64,000 bases of DNA from Arcobacter porcinus (GTDB taxonomy: Bacteria; Campylobacterota; Campylobacteria; Campylobacterales; Arcobacteraceae). The DNA lies in NCBI RefSeq assembly GCF_004299785.2, contig NZ_CP036246.2, positions 1,798,001-1,862,000 on the forward strand, given 5' to 3'. Shown here piece by piece: positions 37,306 through 46,983 of the stretch (its first letter is position 1; every line of letters begins with the position of its first letter). The position numbers were made by a program, and so were the translations under genes. The notes below the pieces were generated by a model, which was not told the origin of the DNA, searched no databases, and saw only the letters and a list, made by a program, of their open reading frames with translations.

Positions 37306-37785
37306 ATGAAAGAGTTTTTCACTGATTATTTATCTATAATTCTTTTTCTGCATTTGATTTCTGTTGTAGTTTGGATTGGTGGAATGATAGTAATTAGGTT
37401 TTCTGTTCATTATTCATTTCTTCAAATAAATGATCCCAAAATAAGATTAGGAAGAAGCTTAGAGAATCTAAGAATCTTCTTTAATATGGTAATAGTTTTA
37501 ATAATTACTATTTTTACAACAGCTATTATCATGCATTTAGCTTTTGATTTAAGTAATTCGGATTTAAAAAATATTGCATTTTTAAAAGAGTTTATTCTAG
37601 TTATTATGACTTTAATTTTTATAGTAATTTTTATAAAAAGAAGAAAAACTGAGAATCTTTTCAAAAATGAAAATCTAGCTCTTGCCAAAAAAGAGTTAGA
37701 ACTTATTTCAAAATATTTAATTCCTATAAATATCTCTTTAGGTCTTATAGAGATATTTTTAGGAGTGAGTTTAAGAGGCTTTTGA
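37306..37785 (+). CDS. Small integral membrane protein, four spans (CopD-like)
   Basis: 159 residues with four hydrophobic segments (about 8-28, 57-78, 88-107, 135-155). The first carries LHLISVVVWIGGMI, a His-containing span like those in the CopD/HemJ superfamily. It follows alaS by 20 bp, with AGGAGAAAAG before the ATG, so it may be cotranscribed. A heme or metal role is only a guess. Its last 15 bp overlap the end of the converging MFS gene. Confidence 0.6.
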   Translation: MKEFFTDYLSIILFLHLISVVVWIGGMIVIRFSVHYSFLQINDPKIRLGRSLENLRIFFNMVIVLIITIFTTAIIMHLAFDLSNSDLKNIAFLKEFILVIMTLIFIVIFIKRRKTENLFKNENLALAKKELELISKYLIPINISLGLIEIFLGVSLRGF

Positions 37786-38916
37786 TAGCCTTTTCTTACT
37801 AATCATTAATACATATAGAACTACAATTAATATAGCACCAAAAATCCAAATCATAATATCCCAACCGTAGCTTTTATATATAATCGATGGGAAAAATGAC
37901 CCCATGGCTCCACCAAGATAGTAAAAACTAAGATACATTCCTGATGTTAAAGACTTTTGTGAGCTTTTCATAGAATTTGCTAATTGTGTACTTACAGTAT
38001 GCGTTGTAAACATTCCTACACACAATAAAAATAGAAGAATAAATAGATATATAATATCTTCTGTAAATAGTGTAAAACATATTATTGTAAAGAATATTGT
38101 AGAAACTATTATAGTATTTAAATCTCCTTTAAAAAAGTTTGTAATCTTTTTTGAGTTTAAAGATACCAAAATTCCCATCCCATACCCTAAATATAGTAAT
38201 GATATTTGAAACTCAGAAAAGTTTTCTGAAATCTCTTTTGCTCTAAAAGGAAGAACATTTAAAACACCTGCAAATACAAAAAACACACAGAACATTAGAA
38301 AATATATAAGTAAAAATCTTTTATCTTTCAGAATATTTTTTATATCTTCAAATTTTGGTTTTAAAATATTTGCTTCTCCATCAAAATCAAGTTTTCTAAT
38401 AAGAAGAATTGAGATAAAAATTGCAAAAGATAAAGAGTAAAATACATAAGTATATGAAAAGTTTGTTGCAATAAAACCTGAGAATATTCTTCCTACAAGT
38501 CCTCCAAATACTGTTGCAGCAACATAAACTGACATATTAAATTTTATATTTTCTTTATCTATTGAAGCTAGAATACTCATAAGTGAAGTTAAAACAGCAG
38601 GTACAACTAATGCCTCTAAAGTTCTAAAAATCATAAAAGATTCAAAACTTCTTGAAAGACCTAAACATATATTTGTAACAAGTAAAATAATACTTGCATT
38701 TATTAACATCTTTTTAGGACACATTTTCTCTAAAAAATATCCATAAATGATTGGAGATATTGCCATAAAAAGCAAAACTATAGCTGTAAATTGAGATGCT
38801 TCAATTACACTTATATCGAACTCTCTTGCCAAAAGTGGTTGTATTGGCTGAGTTGCATACATTACTGATAATACAACAATTATTGAATAAACAATAATAA
38901 GCAGATTTGTTTTCAA
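37771..38916 (-). CDS. Major facilitator superfamily transporter
   Basis: 381 residues with about twelve membrane spans. The N-terminal half starts MYATQPIQPLLAREFDIS, as in YnfM/arabinose-efflux-type MFS exporters. The cytoplasmic loop 2-3 motif (YGYFLEKMCPKKML) and a long central loop (about 190-205) are seen. The substrate is unknown; drug or metabolite export is likely. It lies 17 bp after arsS and may share its transcript. Confidence 0.85.
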   Translation of the reverse strand: MKTNLLIIVYSIIVVLSVMYATQPIQPLLAREFDISVIEASQFTAIVLLFMAISPIIYGYFLEKMCPKKMLINASIILLVTNICLGLSRSFESFMIFRTLEALVVPAVLTSLMSILASIDKENIKFNMSVYVAATVFGGLVGRIFSGFIATNFSYTYVFYSLSFAIFISILLIRKLDFDGEANILKPKFEDIKNILKDKRFLLIYFLMFCVFFVFAGVLNVLPFRAKEISENFSEFQISLLYLGYGMGILVSLNSKKITNFFKGDLNTIIVSTIFFTIICFTLFTEDIIYLFILLFLLCVGMFTTHTVSTQLANSMKSSQKSLTSGMYLSFYYLGGAMGSFFPSIIYKSYGWDIMIWIFGAILIVVLYVLMISKKRLSKAS

Positions 38917-38933
38917 GGCTGATTCTTTCTTTC

Positions 38934-40154
38934 CTATATTATTTTTATACTAAAAATATTAAATCCGTTTTGGTGTTCATATGTTAAATTAAATTTATGT
39001 AAATTAACAATAGCTTTTACAATATAAAGTCCTAAACCAAAACCACTACTTCTTTTATCCTCTTGATAAAAAGCATCTGTATAAAATGTCAAATCATTTT
39101 TTAACTCTGGTGCTTTTGATATGATTTTTATAACCGATTCGTTGGCATTTACTATTGCTTTTTTATCAGAGCTGAATTTTATAGCATTATCGATTAAATT
39201 CTTCAATACTATTGACATCATATAAATATCTACATTAAAATAAAAGTCTTCTATTTTAGCTTCTATTTTAGAAGAATCAATTAACATCAAATCTAAAGTC
39301 TTATTAAATATTGTTTCAAAATTAACTCTCTCTTTATAAAGTATTGTACTTTTTGAAGTTATTTTCTCAACAGTTGCAAGCTCCTTTATAATATCATCCA
39401 TTCTTTTAAAAGCTCTTTGAAGATTATCTCTTGTTTTTTTATCATCTAAACTTTCTGCAATAAACATAGCTTTTGTTATAGGAGTCTTTAATTCATGCAT
39501 CATATTTCTCATAAATAGCTCTTTTGATTTTGATTGATTATTTATAATATTTATAGCTTCATTAAAGTTTTTTGCTATTGTTCCTACCTCATCTTTACTT
39601 TTATACTCTAATTTTATATCTTTATTTCCATTTGAAAACTCTATAATCTTTCTATTTAACTCTTTTAAAGGCTTAAGTTTTCTATTTATAATCTCATATA
39701 AAATTAAAAAAACCATCAAAGATATAAAAAGTCCTATAATAATAAATGCAACATTATAGTTGTGATATTTTGTATCTTTTAGCATAACATTGTAACCATA
39801 TTGTTGAACATAAATATAATAAGTTTCATCAAATTTATATACTCTATATGTTCCTAAATAGTTTTGATTTATTGTAAGCTCTTGAGCATTATTTATAATT
39901 TCAAGCTTTCGCTCTATCTTTTCAATTGGTTTTACATTTAATTTGTTATAAAGTTCATTTAATTTTGAACTTGTAGGGTATTCTTGAAAAAGTATTAGAA
40001 AATTTTCAGCAATTAGTTCATATCTACTTTGTAAATTTAAATCATGTCTTTGCTTATCATAACTTATAAAAGTTGCAAAAGTTAAGAAAATTGCTAAAAA
40101 AGCAAAAGCAAATATTATATTTACAAAAGTAGAAATGGAGATATTTCGTATCAT
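38934..40154 (-). CDS. Sensor histidine kinase, ArsS-like
   Basis: Two membrane spans (about 10-31 and 133-154) enclose a periplasmic sensor of about 100 residues. A HAMP-type linker, the phosphoacceptor His220 (MRNMMHELKTPI), an N box (LKNLIDNAIKFS) and a G box (SGFGLGLYIVK) follow. Size and the htrA-regulator-kinase order match the ArsRS acid-response system of Helicobacter and the same cluster in Campylobacter. Here the signal is unknown. It overlaps the regulator stop by 4 bp. Confidence 0.85.
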   Translation of the reverse strand: MIRNISISTFVNIIFAFAFLAIFLTFATFISYDKQRHDLNLQSRYELIAENFLILFQEYPTSSKLNELYNKLNVKPIEKIERKLEIINNAQELTINQNYLGTYRVYKFDETYYIYVQQYGYNVMLKDTKYHNYNVAFIIIGLFISLMVFLILYEIINRKLKPLKELNRKIIEFSNGNKDIKLEYKSKDEVGTIAKNFNEAINIINNQSKSKELFMRNMMHELKTPITKAMFIAESLDDKKTRDNLQRAFKRMDDIIKELATVEKITSKSTILYKERVNFETIFNKTLDLMLIDSSKIEAKIEDFYFNVDIYMMSIVLKNLIDNAIKFSSDKKAIVNANESVIKIISKAPELKNDLTFYTDAFYQEDKRSSGFGLGLYIVKAIVNLHKFNLTYEHQNGFNIFSIKII

Positions 40155-40828
40155 AAAAGCTGATATCCAATACCTCTTACTGATTTTATATGTTGTTTAG
40201 AATCATCAATTTTTGCTAATTTTGTTCTAATTCTTGAAATTATTACATCAATATTTTTTAAAGAAGAATCATCTTCAATATTATCACTTGTATAGATAAA
40301 ATCTTCCCTAGAAACAACACCTTTATTTCTTTGAATTAAAAGCTTTAAAATATCATACTCTGCTAAAGTAAGAGTCAAAGGCTCATTTTGGAAAAGTATT
40401 TGCATATCACTCTCTCTTAATTCAAATGCTGAACTATCTTTTTCTTTTTTTATTGAAGCTTGATGGTCTACTCTTTTTAAAATAGTTTTAATTCTAGCTT
40501 CAAGTTCTCTTGGATTATACGGTTTTGGCAAATAATCATCAGCTCCTCTTTCTAATCCCATAACTTTATCTAAAATATCATCTCTTGCTGAACTGATTAT
40601 TATAGGAATTTGTGACTTTTCTCTAATCTTTGGAATAAGCTCTAATCCATCAATTTCTGGTAGAGTTAAGTCAAGTATTATAAGCTGAAAATCTTTATTC
40701 ATATCCAACATTGATAGCCCAATATATGGACTATCAGTATTCTTAACATCAATATCGAATGATTTTAAATAATCAGTGATAATTTGAGCTAACTCTAAAT
40801 CATCTTCAATCATAAGTATCTTAATTAT
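40151..40828 (-). CDS. OmpR-type response regulator, ArsR-like, with non-standard start codon
   Basis: Receiver domain with the acidic pocket (IEDD), phosphoacceptor Asp53 (IILDLTLPEIDG) and a Lys in LPKPYNPRE; the winged helix at the end closes with HIKSVRGIGYQLL. The first ATG (40813) lies 21 bases after the only good ribosome site and would cut off the first beta strand. Reading back, ATA (40828) or ATT (40825) gives MIKILMIEDD, with AAGGA six or nine bases away; a stop lies two codons above. I therefore extend to ATA. A sequencing error that hides an ATG is the alternative. Confidence 0.85.
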   Translation of the reverse strand: MIKILMIEDDLELAQIITDYLKSFDIDVKNTDSPYIGLSMLDMNKDFQLIILDLTLPEIDGLELIPKIREKSQIPIIISSARDDILDKVMGLERGADDYLPKPYNPRELEARIKTILKRVDHQASIKKEKDSSAFELRESDMQILFQNEPLTLTLAEYDILKLLIQRNKGVVSREDFIYTSDNIEDDSSLKNIDVIISRIRTKLAKIDDSKQHIKSVRGIGYQLL

Positions 40829-40840
40829 ATCTTATCCTTT

Positions 40841-42253
40841 TTATTGAATTACAACTAAAGCAGTTTGTCCATATCTATTAATATAAACTTTCTTATAAAT
40901 ATTATTATATCTTTTTAGTGCTGTTTGGATGTTTGAGAAATCTTTTATCTCAATATCTTCAATCTGTATAATAATATCTCCTGCTAAAAATCCTGCTTTT
41001 TCTGCTTTTGATTTTGGTTCGACTTCTATTATTAAAACTCCTGTTAAATCGTTTGGAAGTCTATATTTTCTTGCTATATCATTTGTAATAGGACTTATTT
41101 TTAATCCATTTAAAATATTTTGTTCATCTTTTGAAACACCTTCAATAGAAGTTCTATCTCCTAAAACAATCTCTAGCTTAATATCTTTTTTATCTCTTTC
41201 AATACCAAATACAACTTTCTCATTTGGTTTAAAAGATGCAATTATATTTTGAAGAGTTGTTCTATCTTTTACTTTTTTATCATTAATTGAGAAAACCAAA
41301 TCCCCTCTTTTTAATCCTGATTGTGAAGCTGGTGTATTTGGAGCAACATCAAGAATAATTGCACCCTCTTTTTTATAAACTTGCTTTGTATCTTTATCAA
41401 GGTCAGCTATGATAACTCCTAAATAACCTCTTGTAACTTTTCCATCAAGAACCAACTTACCAACAACATCTTTTACCATATCAACAGGAATTGCAAAACC
41501 TATTCCATCATTTCCACCACTTTTTGATAAAATTGCTGTATTTATTCCGATTAAAGCTCCACGGCTATCAACCAAAGCCCCTCCACTATTTCCTGGATTT
41601 ATTGAAGCATCTGTTTGAATATAGTTTTCATATTTATTTATTCCAACTCTATTTTTATTAAGTGCAGATATGATTCCCATTGTAACTGTTGTTCCAACTC
41701 CAAAAGGATCTCCAATAGCAAAAGTTAAATCACCAACTAAAAGCGAATTTGAATCACCTAATTTAATCGGAGTTAGTGTATTTTTAGTATCAATTTTTAT
41801 AACAGCAATATCACTATCAGCATCTTTTCCAATTAGTTTTGCACTATATTCAGTTTTATCATCAGCAATAGTTACAGCTATCTCTTCAGCATTTTCAATT
41901 ACATGATTGTTTGTTACTATATAACCATCTTTTGTAACAATTACTCCAGAACCCAAAGAGTTCTGGATTCTATTTTGTTTAAATTGATTTGAAAACTCAT
42001 CACCAAAAAACTTTTTAAAGAATGGATCATCTAACATTGGAAAAGGCATATTAGAGTTTGTAACACTTCTTTTTGTAGATATATTTACAACAGACTTTAC
42101 AGAGTCTTTTATATTGTTATTAAAAGATAAAATTTCACTTTGTGAGTTTGGACTCACTCTTACTGGACTCTTTTGCATCTCTTCAAACTCTATTGTTTTT
42201 GCAAAAATAGTAGTTGATAATACAAAAGCTATTAAAACTATCTTTCTATACAT
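40841..42253 (-). CDS. htrA: Periplasmic serine protease/chaperone HtrA (DegP/DegQ family)
   Basis: Signal peptide (1-18, cleaved near IFA-KT), trypsin-like domain with His117 (TNNHVIE), Asp148 (DADSDIAVI) and Ser223 (INPGNSGGAL), then two PDZ domains (about 265-355 and 375-468). It degrades or refolds misfolded envelope proteins under stress. 470 residues is typical. It leads the htrA-arsR-arsS cluster; the regulator starts 12 bp after its stop. Confidence 0.96.
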   Translation of the reverse strand: MYRKIVLIAFVLSTTIFAKTIEFEEMQKSPVRVSPNSQSEILSFNNNIKDSVKSVVNISTKRSVTNSNMPFPMLDDPFFKKFFGDEFSNQFKQNRIQNSLGSGVIVTKDGYIVTNNHVIENAEEIAVTIADDKTEYSAKLIGKDADSDIAVIKIDTKNTLTPIKLGDSNSLLVGDLTFAIGDPFGVGTTVTMGIISALNKNRVGINKYENYIQTDASINPGNSGGALVDSRGALIGINTAILSKSGGNDGIGFAIPVDMVKDVVGKLVLDGKVTRGYLGVIIADLDKDTKQVYKKEGAIILDVAPNTPASQSGLKRGDLVFSINDKKVKDRTTLQNIIASFKPNEKVVFGIERDKKDIKLEIVLGDRTSIEGVSKDEQNILNGLKISPITNDIARKYRLPNDLTGVLIIEVEPKSKAEKAGFLAGDIIIQIEDIEIKDFSNIQTALKRYNNIYKKVYINRYGQTALVVIQ

Positions 42254-42346
42254 ATTTAATTCCCTTATTTTTTAAAATTTATCTAACATAATATCAATAT
42301 ATTGTAAACTGTTTTTCAATAAATAATTAATAAATAGTTAATTATT

Positions 42347-44035
42347 CTATAAATCTGTTTTTAATACTGCTCCACTACTTGCATTTGTAACTAAAGCTCT
42401 ATATTGTCCTAGCCAAGATGAGTTTATCTCTTTTTTAAATGGTTTAAAATCAGATTTTCTTTTAGAAATCTCTTCATCACTTAAATCAACACTTAAAATA
42501 TATTTATCTACATCTATATTAATGATATCTCCATCTTTTAATAGTCCAATCATTCCACCTTCAGCAGCTTCAGGACTAACATGCCCAATACTAGCTCCTC
42601 TTGTTGCTCCACTAAATCTTCCATCAGTTATAAGTGCAACACTATCTCCAAGTCCCATTCCCATAATTAAACTTGTAGGTGCTAGCATCTCTTGCATTCC
42701 TGGTCCACCTTTTGGTCCTTCATATCTAATAACAACAACATCACCAGCTTTTACTTTTCCACCAACAATTCCTTTTATAGCTTCTGCTTGTCCATTAAAA
42801 CAAACAGCTTTCCCACTCATAGCTCTAGCACCTGTAATACCAGCTGTTTTAATAACAGCTCCTTGCTCTGCTAAATTACCATATAAAACTGCTAGTCCAC
42901 CTACTTCTGAATAAGGATTATCAATTGTATGGATTATATTTGTATCTAAAATTTTTGCATCTTTTATTTTTTCATATATAGTTTCGCCTGTAACTGTTAA
43001 GTTATCCAATAAGATATCAGTTCCTCTTTTACTCATTTCATGCATAACTGCACTTACTCCACCCGCTTTGTTTATATCTTCCATATGAACAGTTGATAAG
43101 CTTGGAGAGATTTTTGCAATATGTGAAACTCTTTTTGAAATATCATTTATATCTTTTAATTCAAAATCAACACCAGCCTCTTTTGCAATAGCAAGCATAT
43201 GTAAAACTGTATTAGAGCTTCCACCCATTGCCATATCAACAGCAAAAGCATTTCTTACAGCATTTTCATTTAATATATTTTTTAATTTATATTTTTCTCT
43301 ATTAGTTTTATCAAGTGCTAGTTCACAAACTCTTTTTGCTGCTTTTCTATAAAGCTCTTCTCTCTCTTTTGTTAAAGCTAATATTGTTCCATTTCCAGGA
43401 AGTGCAATTCCCATAGCTTCCATAAGTGTATTCATAGAGTTTGCTGTAAACATTCCAGAACAAGACCCTCCACCTGGACAGGCATTACACTCTATATCTT
43501 TTAACTCTTCTTCTGTTATTTCACCAGCTTCAAATTTTCCAACAGCTTCAAAAGCAGTTGCCAAATCTATTGGTGTCCCATCTTTTTTATAACCTTTTTG
43601 CATAGCTCCACCACTTACAAAAACTGTTGGAACATTTACTCTTAATGCTCCCATAATCATACCTGGAACAATTTTGTCACAATTTGGAATAGCAATCATT
43701 GCATCAAGTTTATGTGCATTCATTACAGTTTCAATAGAGTTAGCTATTAATTCTCTACTTGGTAAAGAAAAAAGCATTCCATCATGTCCCATTGCAATAC
43801 CATCATCAACACCTATTGTATTAAATTCAAAAGGAACACATCCATTTTTTCTAATCTCATCTTTAATTATTGCTGAAACTTTATCTAAAAAGAAATGACC
43901 TGGAATAATCTCAATAAATGAGTTTGCAACTCCAATAAATGGTTTATTAAAATCATCATCTTTTAATCCTGTTGCTCTTAATAGAGATCTATGTGGTGCT
44001 CTTGCATAACCTTTCTTTACTTCATCACTTCTCAT
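42347..44035 (-). CDS. ilvD: Dihydroxy-acid dehydratase
   Basis: Iron-sulfur enzyme for branched-chain amino acid synthesis. Cluster-binding cysteines are seen in [10 protein letters not shown] and [40 protein letters not shown] is the family's late signature. An upstream ATG at 44041 touches the AAGG site. The ATG at 44035 (MRSDEVKKG) has correct spacing and the family N-terminus, giving 562 residues. Confidence 0.96.
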   Translation of the reverse strand: MRSDEVKKGYARAPHRSLLRATGLKDDDFNKPFIGVANSFIEIIPGHFFLDKVSAIIKDEIRKNGCVPFEFNTIGVDDGIAMGHDGMLFSLPSRELIANSIETVMNAHKLDAMIAIPNCDKIVPGMIMGALRVNVPTVFVSGGAMQKGYKKDGTPIDLATAFEAVGKFEAGEITEEELKDIECNACPGGGSCSGMFTANSMNTLMEAMGIALPGNGTILALTKEREELYRKAAKRVCELALDKTNREKYKLKNILNENAVRNAFAVDMAMGGSSNTVLHMLAIAKEAGVDFELKDINDISKRVSHIAKISPSLSTVHMEDINKAGGVSAVMHEMSKRGTDILLDNLTVTGETIYEKIKDAKILDTNIIHTIDNPYSEVGGLAVLYGNLAEQGAVIKTAGITGARAMSGKAVCFNGQAEAIKGIVGGKVKAGDVVVIRYEGPKGGPGMQEMLAPTSLIMGMGLGDSVALITDGRFSGATRGASIGHVSPEAAEGGMIGLLKDGDIINIDVDKYILSVDLSDEEISKRKSDFKPFKKEINSSWLGQYRALVTNASSGAVLKTDL

Positions 44036-44143
44036 ATTCATCCTTAGTTTGTTATTTAATAAAAATTTATATGATTATACATAGTTTCATTTTCATATTT
44101 TATTAAGTCATTTTACAAATTTTTAATTATTTTTAAAAAGCTC

Positions 44144-44172
44144 TTGACAAACAAAAAAAAAGCTACTATAAT
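44144..44172 (+). promoter_or_regulatory. Consensus sigma-70 promoter of the tRNA cluster
   Basis: TTGACA (44144-44149), exactly 17 bases, TATAAT (44167-44172). This is a full consensus promoter, rare in this phylum, and fits strong stable-RNA expression. The start would be about 40 bases before tRNA-Leu. Confidence 0.8.
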
Positions 44173-44220
44173 TCCAGTCCATTTTAAGAAGAACGCTTAA
44201 ATATGGATTCTATTTATAAT

Positions 44221-44308
44221 GCGAGTGTGGCGGAACAGGTAGACGCGCGGGACTTAAAATCCCGTTCCAGTTTATGGAGTGTGGGTTCGATTCTCACCAT
44301 TCGCACCA
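44221..44308 (+). tRNA. tRNA-Leu (anticodon UAA)
   Basis: The acceptor stem GCGAGTG pairs with CATTCGC, the anticodon loop is CTTAAAA (TAA at 34-36), there is a long variable arm, the T loop is GGTTCGATT and CCA is encoded. First of three tRNAs behind one promoter. Confidence 0.95.
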
Positions 44309-44323
44309 TTATAAAATGTGTAT

Positions 44324-44412
44324 AGAGGATTGACAGAGTTGGTCGATTGTACCGGTTTTGAAAACCGGCGAGGTGAAAGCCTCCGAGGGTTCGAATCCCT
44401 TGTCCTCTGCCA
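44324..44412 (+). tRNA. tRNA-Ser (anticodon UGA)
   Basis: The acceptor stem AGAGGAT pairs with GTCCTCT, the anticodon loop is TTTGAAA (TGA), there is a long variable arm (GGCGAGGTGAAAGCCTCC), the T loop is GGTTCGAATC and CCA is encoded. Confidence 0.95.
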
Positions 44413-44458
44413 CCTAAAATCATTCAAATCACTTTACTATATGATTTTCTGTACTTTT

Positions 44459-44534
44459 GGAGGTATAGCAAAGCTGGTAATGCTTCGGATTGCAAATCCG
44501 ACATGCGTTGGTTCGAGTCCGACTACCTCCTCCA
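44459..44534 (+). tRNA. tRNA-Cys (anticodon GCA)
   Basis: The acceptor stem GGAGGTA pairs with TACCTCC, the anticodon loop is TTGCAAA (GCA), the variable loop is short, the T loop is GGTTCGAGTC and CCA is encoded. Last of the tRNA cluster. Confidence 0.95.
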
Positions 44535-44592
44535 AATTCATAAATAATTTATACTTAACATAATTTTAAGTTATTCTAATCCATTTTTTAGC

Positions 44593-44598
44593 TACAAT
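44593..44598 (+). promoter_or_regulatory. Probable -10 box of dksA-like gene
   Basis: TACAAT after a T-rich TTTTTTAGC, the usual Campylobacterota arrangement, 25 bases before the start codon. A strong GGAGGGGAT ribosome site follows. Confidence 0.5.
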
Positions 44599-44623
44599 AC
44601 TGCTTTTAAAATATGGAGGGGAT

Positions 44624-44995
44624 ATGGCAAATAAAAATCAAATTGACGAATTAAAAGATATTCTACTTAATAGAAAAGAAGTTATTTTTACTAATGTTAA
44701 AAATAGTAGGGACAGTATTGAACAGCTAAAAGATCAAGGTATGATCGATGATTTAGACTATGCTGATTTTGTTAGTGACTCATTTACACAAGGAATGATT
44801 GCAAATCATCAATTAGAAGAGCTAAAGCAAATTGAAGATGCACTTAAAAAAATAAAAGATGGAAGCTATGGTATTTGTGATATGTGTGGAGTTAACATTC
44901 CATTAGGTAGATTAAAAGCAAAACCTTTTGCAAAGTTTTGTACTGAGTGCAGAACAGTTTTTGAGCAAGAGGAAATAAAAAGAGCAAAAATTTGA
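44624..44995 (+). CDS. DksA/TraR-family RNA polymerase-binding regulator
   Basis: 123 residues: an N-terminal coiled coil (about 1-85) and a C4 zinc finger, CDMCGVNIPLGRLKAKPFAKFCTEC. DksA-type proteins enter the RNA polymerase secondary channel and, often with ppGpp, adjust rRNA and stress transcription. The acidic tip residues in the DDLDYADF segment fit DksA. The stop overlaps the start of truD. Confidence 0.85.
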   Translation: MANKNQIDELKDILLNRKEVIFTNVKNSRDSIEQLKDQGMIDDLDYADFVSDSFTQGMIANHQLEELKQIEDALKKIKDGSYGICDMCGVNIPLGRLKAKPFAKFCTECRTVFEQEEIKRAKI

Positions 44996-45996
44996 ATATA
45001 ATAAAAAGAGATTACTTTTTACATGATAAAAAATTAAATTTTAAATTTTTTCAAAATGTAGATGATTTTATAGTAGAAGAAGAACCAATAGGGTTCTCTT
45101 CTTATGGAAATTTTTTAGTTTTAAAAGTTAAAAAACAAAACTGTGATACTTGGGAACTATTAGATAGATTTTCTAAGCATCTTGGCGTTTTCTCAAATGA
45201 GTTAGGTTATGCTGGTTTAAAAGACAAAAATGCAACTACAACTCAATATATAACTATTCCAAAAAAATATCAAAAAGAGATTAAAACTTTTAGAAGTAAG
45301 AAAATTGAGATATTAGATAGTTTTTTACATAATAAAAAACTTAATATTGGTGATTTAAATGGAAATAGATTTAAAATTAATCTAAAAGAAGTTGAACTTG
45401 AAGAGCTTTTTATAATTGAAAAAGTTTTAAAACTTGTAAATAAGTTTGGTATGCCAAACTATTTTGGTTATCAAAGATTTGGTAAAGATGTAGAAGATAA
45501 TCTTGAAAAAGCAAAAGATCTACTATTTGATGAATCAAAAATAAAAGATAGGAAACTTGCTAAAATGCTTATAAGTGCTTATCAAAGCTCTTATTTCAAT
45601 GCTTGGCTAAAAGAGAGATTAAAACTAAATAAAGAAGATTTTACTCTTTTAGATGGTGATGTATTTTTTGATATTAAAAATAATAAACTATTCACACCAA
45701 AAAATATTAATAAAAAAATTATAGATGATTTTAAAAATCATGATATTACTCCAACTGGTCTTCTTCCAGGAACTGATGTTTTTAAAGCAAGAGATGATGC
45801 TTTATTAATTGAACAAAAGTATGATAATAGTGAAATAAGGGAAAAAGGTTATAGAAGAGAAGCTATTATATTTCCTAAAATTTTAGATACAAAGTATAAT
45901 AAAGATAAAAAAGAGTTACTTTTGGATTTTATTTTACCAAAAGGCTCTTATGCAACAGTTTTAATAGAACTTTTAGCTAATAGAAACTTCTCTTAA
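44992..45996 (+). CDS. truD: tRNA pseudouridine(13) synthase
   Basis: It makes pseudouridine at position 13 of tRNA-Glu and others. The catalytic Asp lies in GYAGLKDKNATTTQ, and the family signatures NYFGYQRFGKD, LISAYQSSYFNAWL and TGLLPGTD are present. Translation must start at TTG (44992), which overlaps the previous stop (TTGA), because the next ATG is far inside conserved sequence. This indicates coupled translation. 334 residues. Confidence 0.93.
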   Translation: MNIIKRDYFLHDKKLNFKFFQNVDDFIVEEEPIGFSSYGNFLVLKVKKQNCDTWELLDRFSKHLGVFSNELGYAGLKDKNATTTQYITIPKKYQKEIKTFRSKKIEILDSFLHNKKLNIGDLNGNRFKINLKEVELEELFIIEKVLKLVNKFGMPNYFGYQRFGKDVEDNLEKAKDLLFDESKIKDRKLAKMLISAYQSSYFNAWLKERLKLNKEDFTLLDGDVFFDIKNNKLFTPKNINKKIIDDFKNHDITPTGLLPGTDVFKARDDALLIEQKYDNSEIREKGYRREAIIFPKILDTKYNKDKKELLLDFILPKGSYATVLIELLANRNFS

Positions 45997-45997
45997 A

Positions 45998-46981
45998 TTA
46001 AGGAAGTTCTATATAACTTTTATCAAAATAGAGTTTATTATCAATTGATAATACTCTTTTTTCATTATTAAATTTAAATTTATATACTTTTTCACTATCA
46101 AGATTTTTATCTAAATTTATCAAATAACCTTGAGATTCTAAAGCATATAAACTCTCTTTATATGCCAAGGCAAGAATTTTCGCATATTTAAATTTTACAA
46201 TGCTTTCTTCATCCAATGAGCTATTCATTTTTATTATCTCACCTTCAATATTTGCAAGATATATCTTATCTTCTTTAAAAATAATATCTCTTATATTGTA
46301 CTCTTTTGAAATAGTATCTCTTGGTGAAATTGATAAAATCTTATTTGAACTTGCAACAATCAATGTTTCTTCATTATTAAGTAATCCTAATGCAATAATA
46401 TTTTTAAACTCATTATCAGGATCAACTGCAATATTTCTTACAATTTCATTTGAAACTAAAGATACAATTATTAATCTTCCATCTAGTGTTGGAAATAGGA
46501 CTAAGCTTCCCATAAATAAAGGATTAGTAACTCTCACATCATTTGCTAATGATAATGAAAAATACTCTTTAAATAGAGTTTTATTTGAATTTATATCAAA
46601 TAGTTCAACACTATTATTTGAATAGATTACGGCTAATCTATCTCCTACTAAACTTGCCGCTACAACTGGGTTTTCTGTATTTATTTCTATATTATCAATT
46701 AAAATCTTATCAAGATTATTTGTTGCAATTATTTTTTTATCATCAGTCAAATTAATAAAATCAAAATTCTTTGATAGTTTAATTTCACTAAGCCCTAATT
46801 CTGATATAAAAACTCCACTATCTAAAGTTCCACCTACTTTGTTCATAGATTTTATAGAACTTTTCATAGATTTCTTTGAAACTTCAAATTCACCTTCAAC
46901 ATCAGTAGGCTCATAATATTTTTTACCAGAACATCCTGATAATAAAAATAAAAATAGAACTAAATATAAACTATATTTCAT
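45998..46981 (-). CDS. BamB-like beta-propeller lipoprotein
   Basis: Signal peptide with lipobox LLSGC (Cys17), so it is a lipoprotein. The rest consists of repeated short beta strands (ILIDNIEI, VAASLVGDRLAVIY, LVLFPTLDGRLIIVSL...) like a PQQ/WD-type propeller. Pairing with the TPR-like membrane protein just upstream (2-bp gap) is the same as the yfgM-bamB order in other Proteobacteria. A role in outer-membrane protein assembly is therefore plausible. Similarity is structural, not strong in sequence. Confidence 0.6.
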   Translation of the reverse strand: MKYSLYLVLFLFLLSGCSGKKYYEPTDVEGEFEVSKKSMKSSIKSMNKVGGTLDSGVFISELGLSEIKLSKNFDFINLTDDKKIIATNNLDKILIDNIEINTENPVVAASLVGDRLAVIYSNNSVELFDINSNKTLFKEYFSLSLANDVRVTNPLFMGSLVLFPTLDGRLIIVSLVSNEIVRNIAVDPDNEFKNIIALGLLNNEETLIVASSNKILSISPRDTISKEYNIRDIIFKEDKIYLANIEGEIIKMNSSLDEESIVKFKYAKILALAYKESLYALESQGYLINLDKNLDSEKVYKFKFNNEKRVLSIDNKLYFDKSYIELP

Positions 46982-46983
46982 CT

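Noticed and set aside
42522-42914. Plus-strand open frames inside ilvD, dapB, trxB, purF and similar genes
   Set aside because: They are low-complexity shadows of strongly conserved minus-strand genes with no ribosome sites of their own.
44221-44534. tRNA cluster as an island attachment site
   Set aside because: No integrase or foreign DNA is beside it and both sides are core genes. The island edge is near ssb instead.
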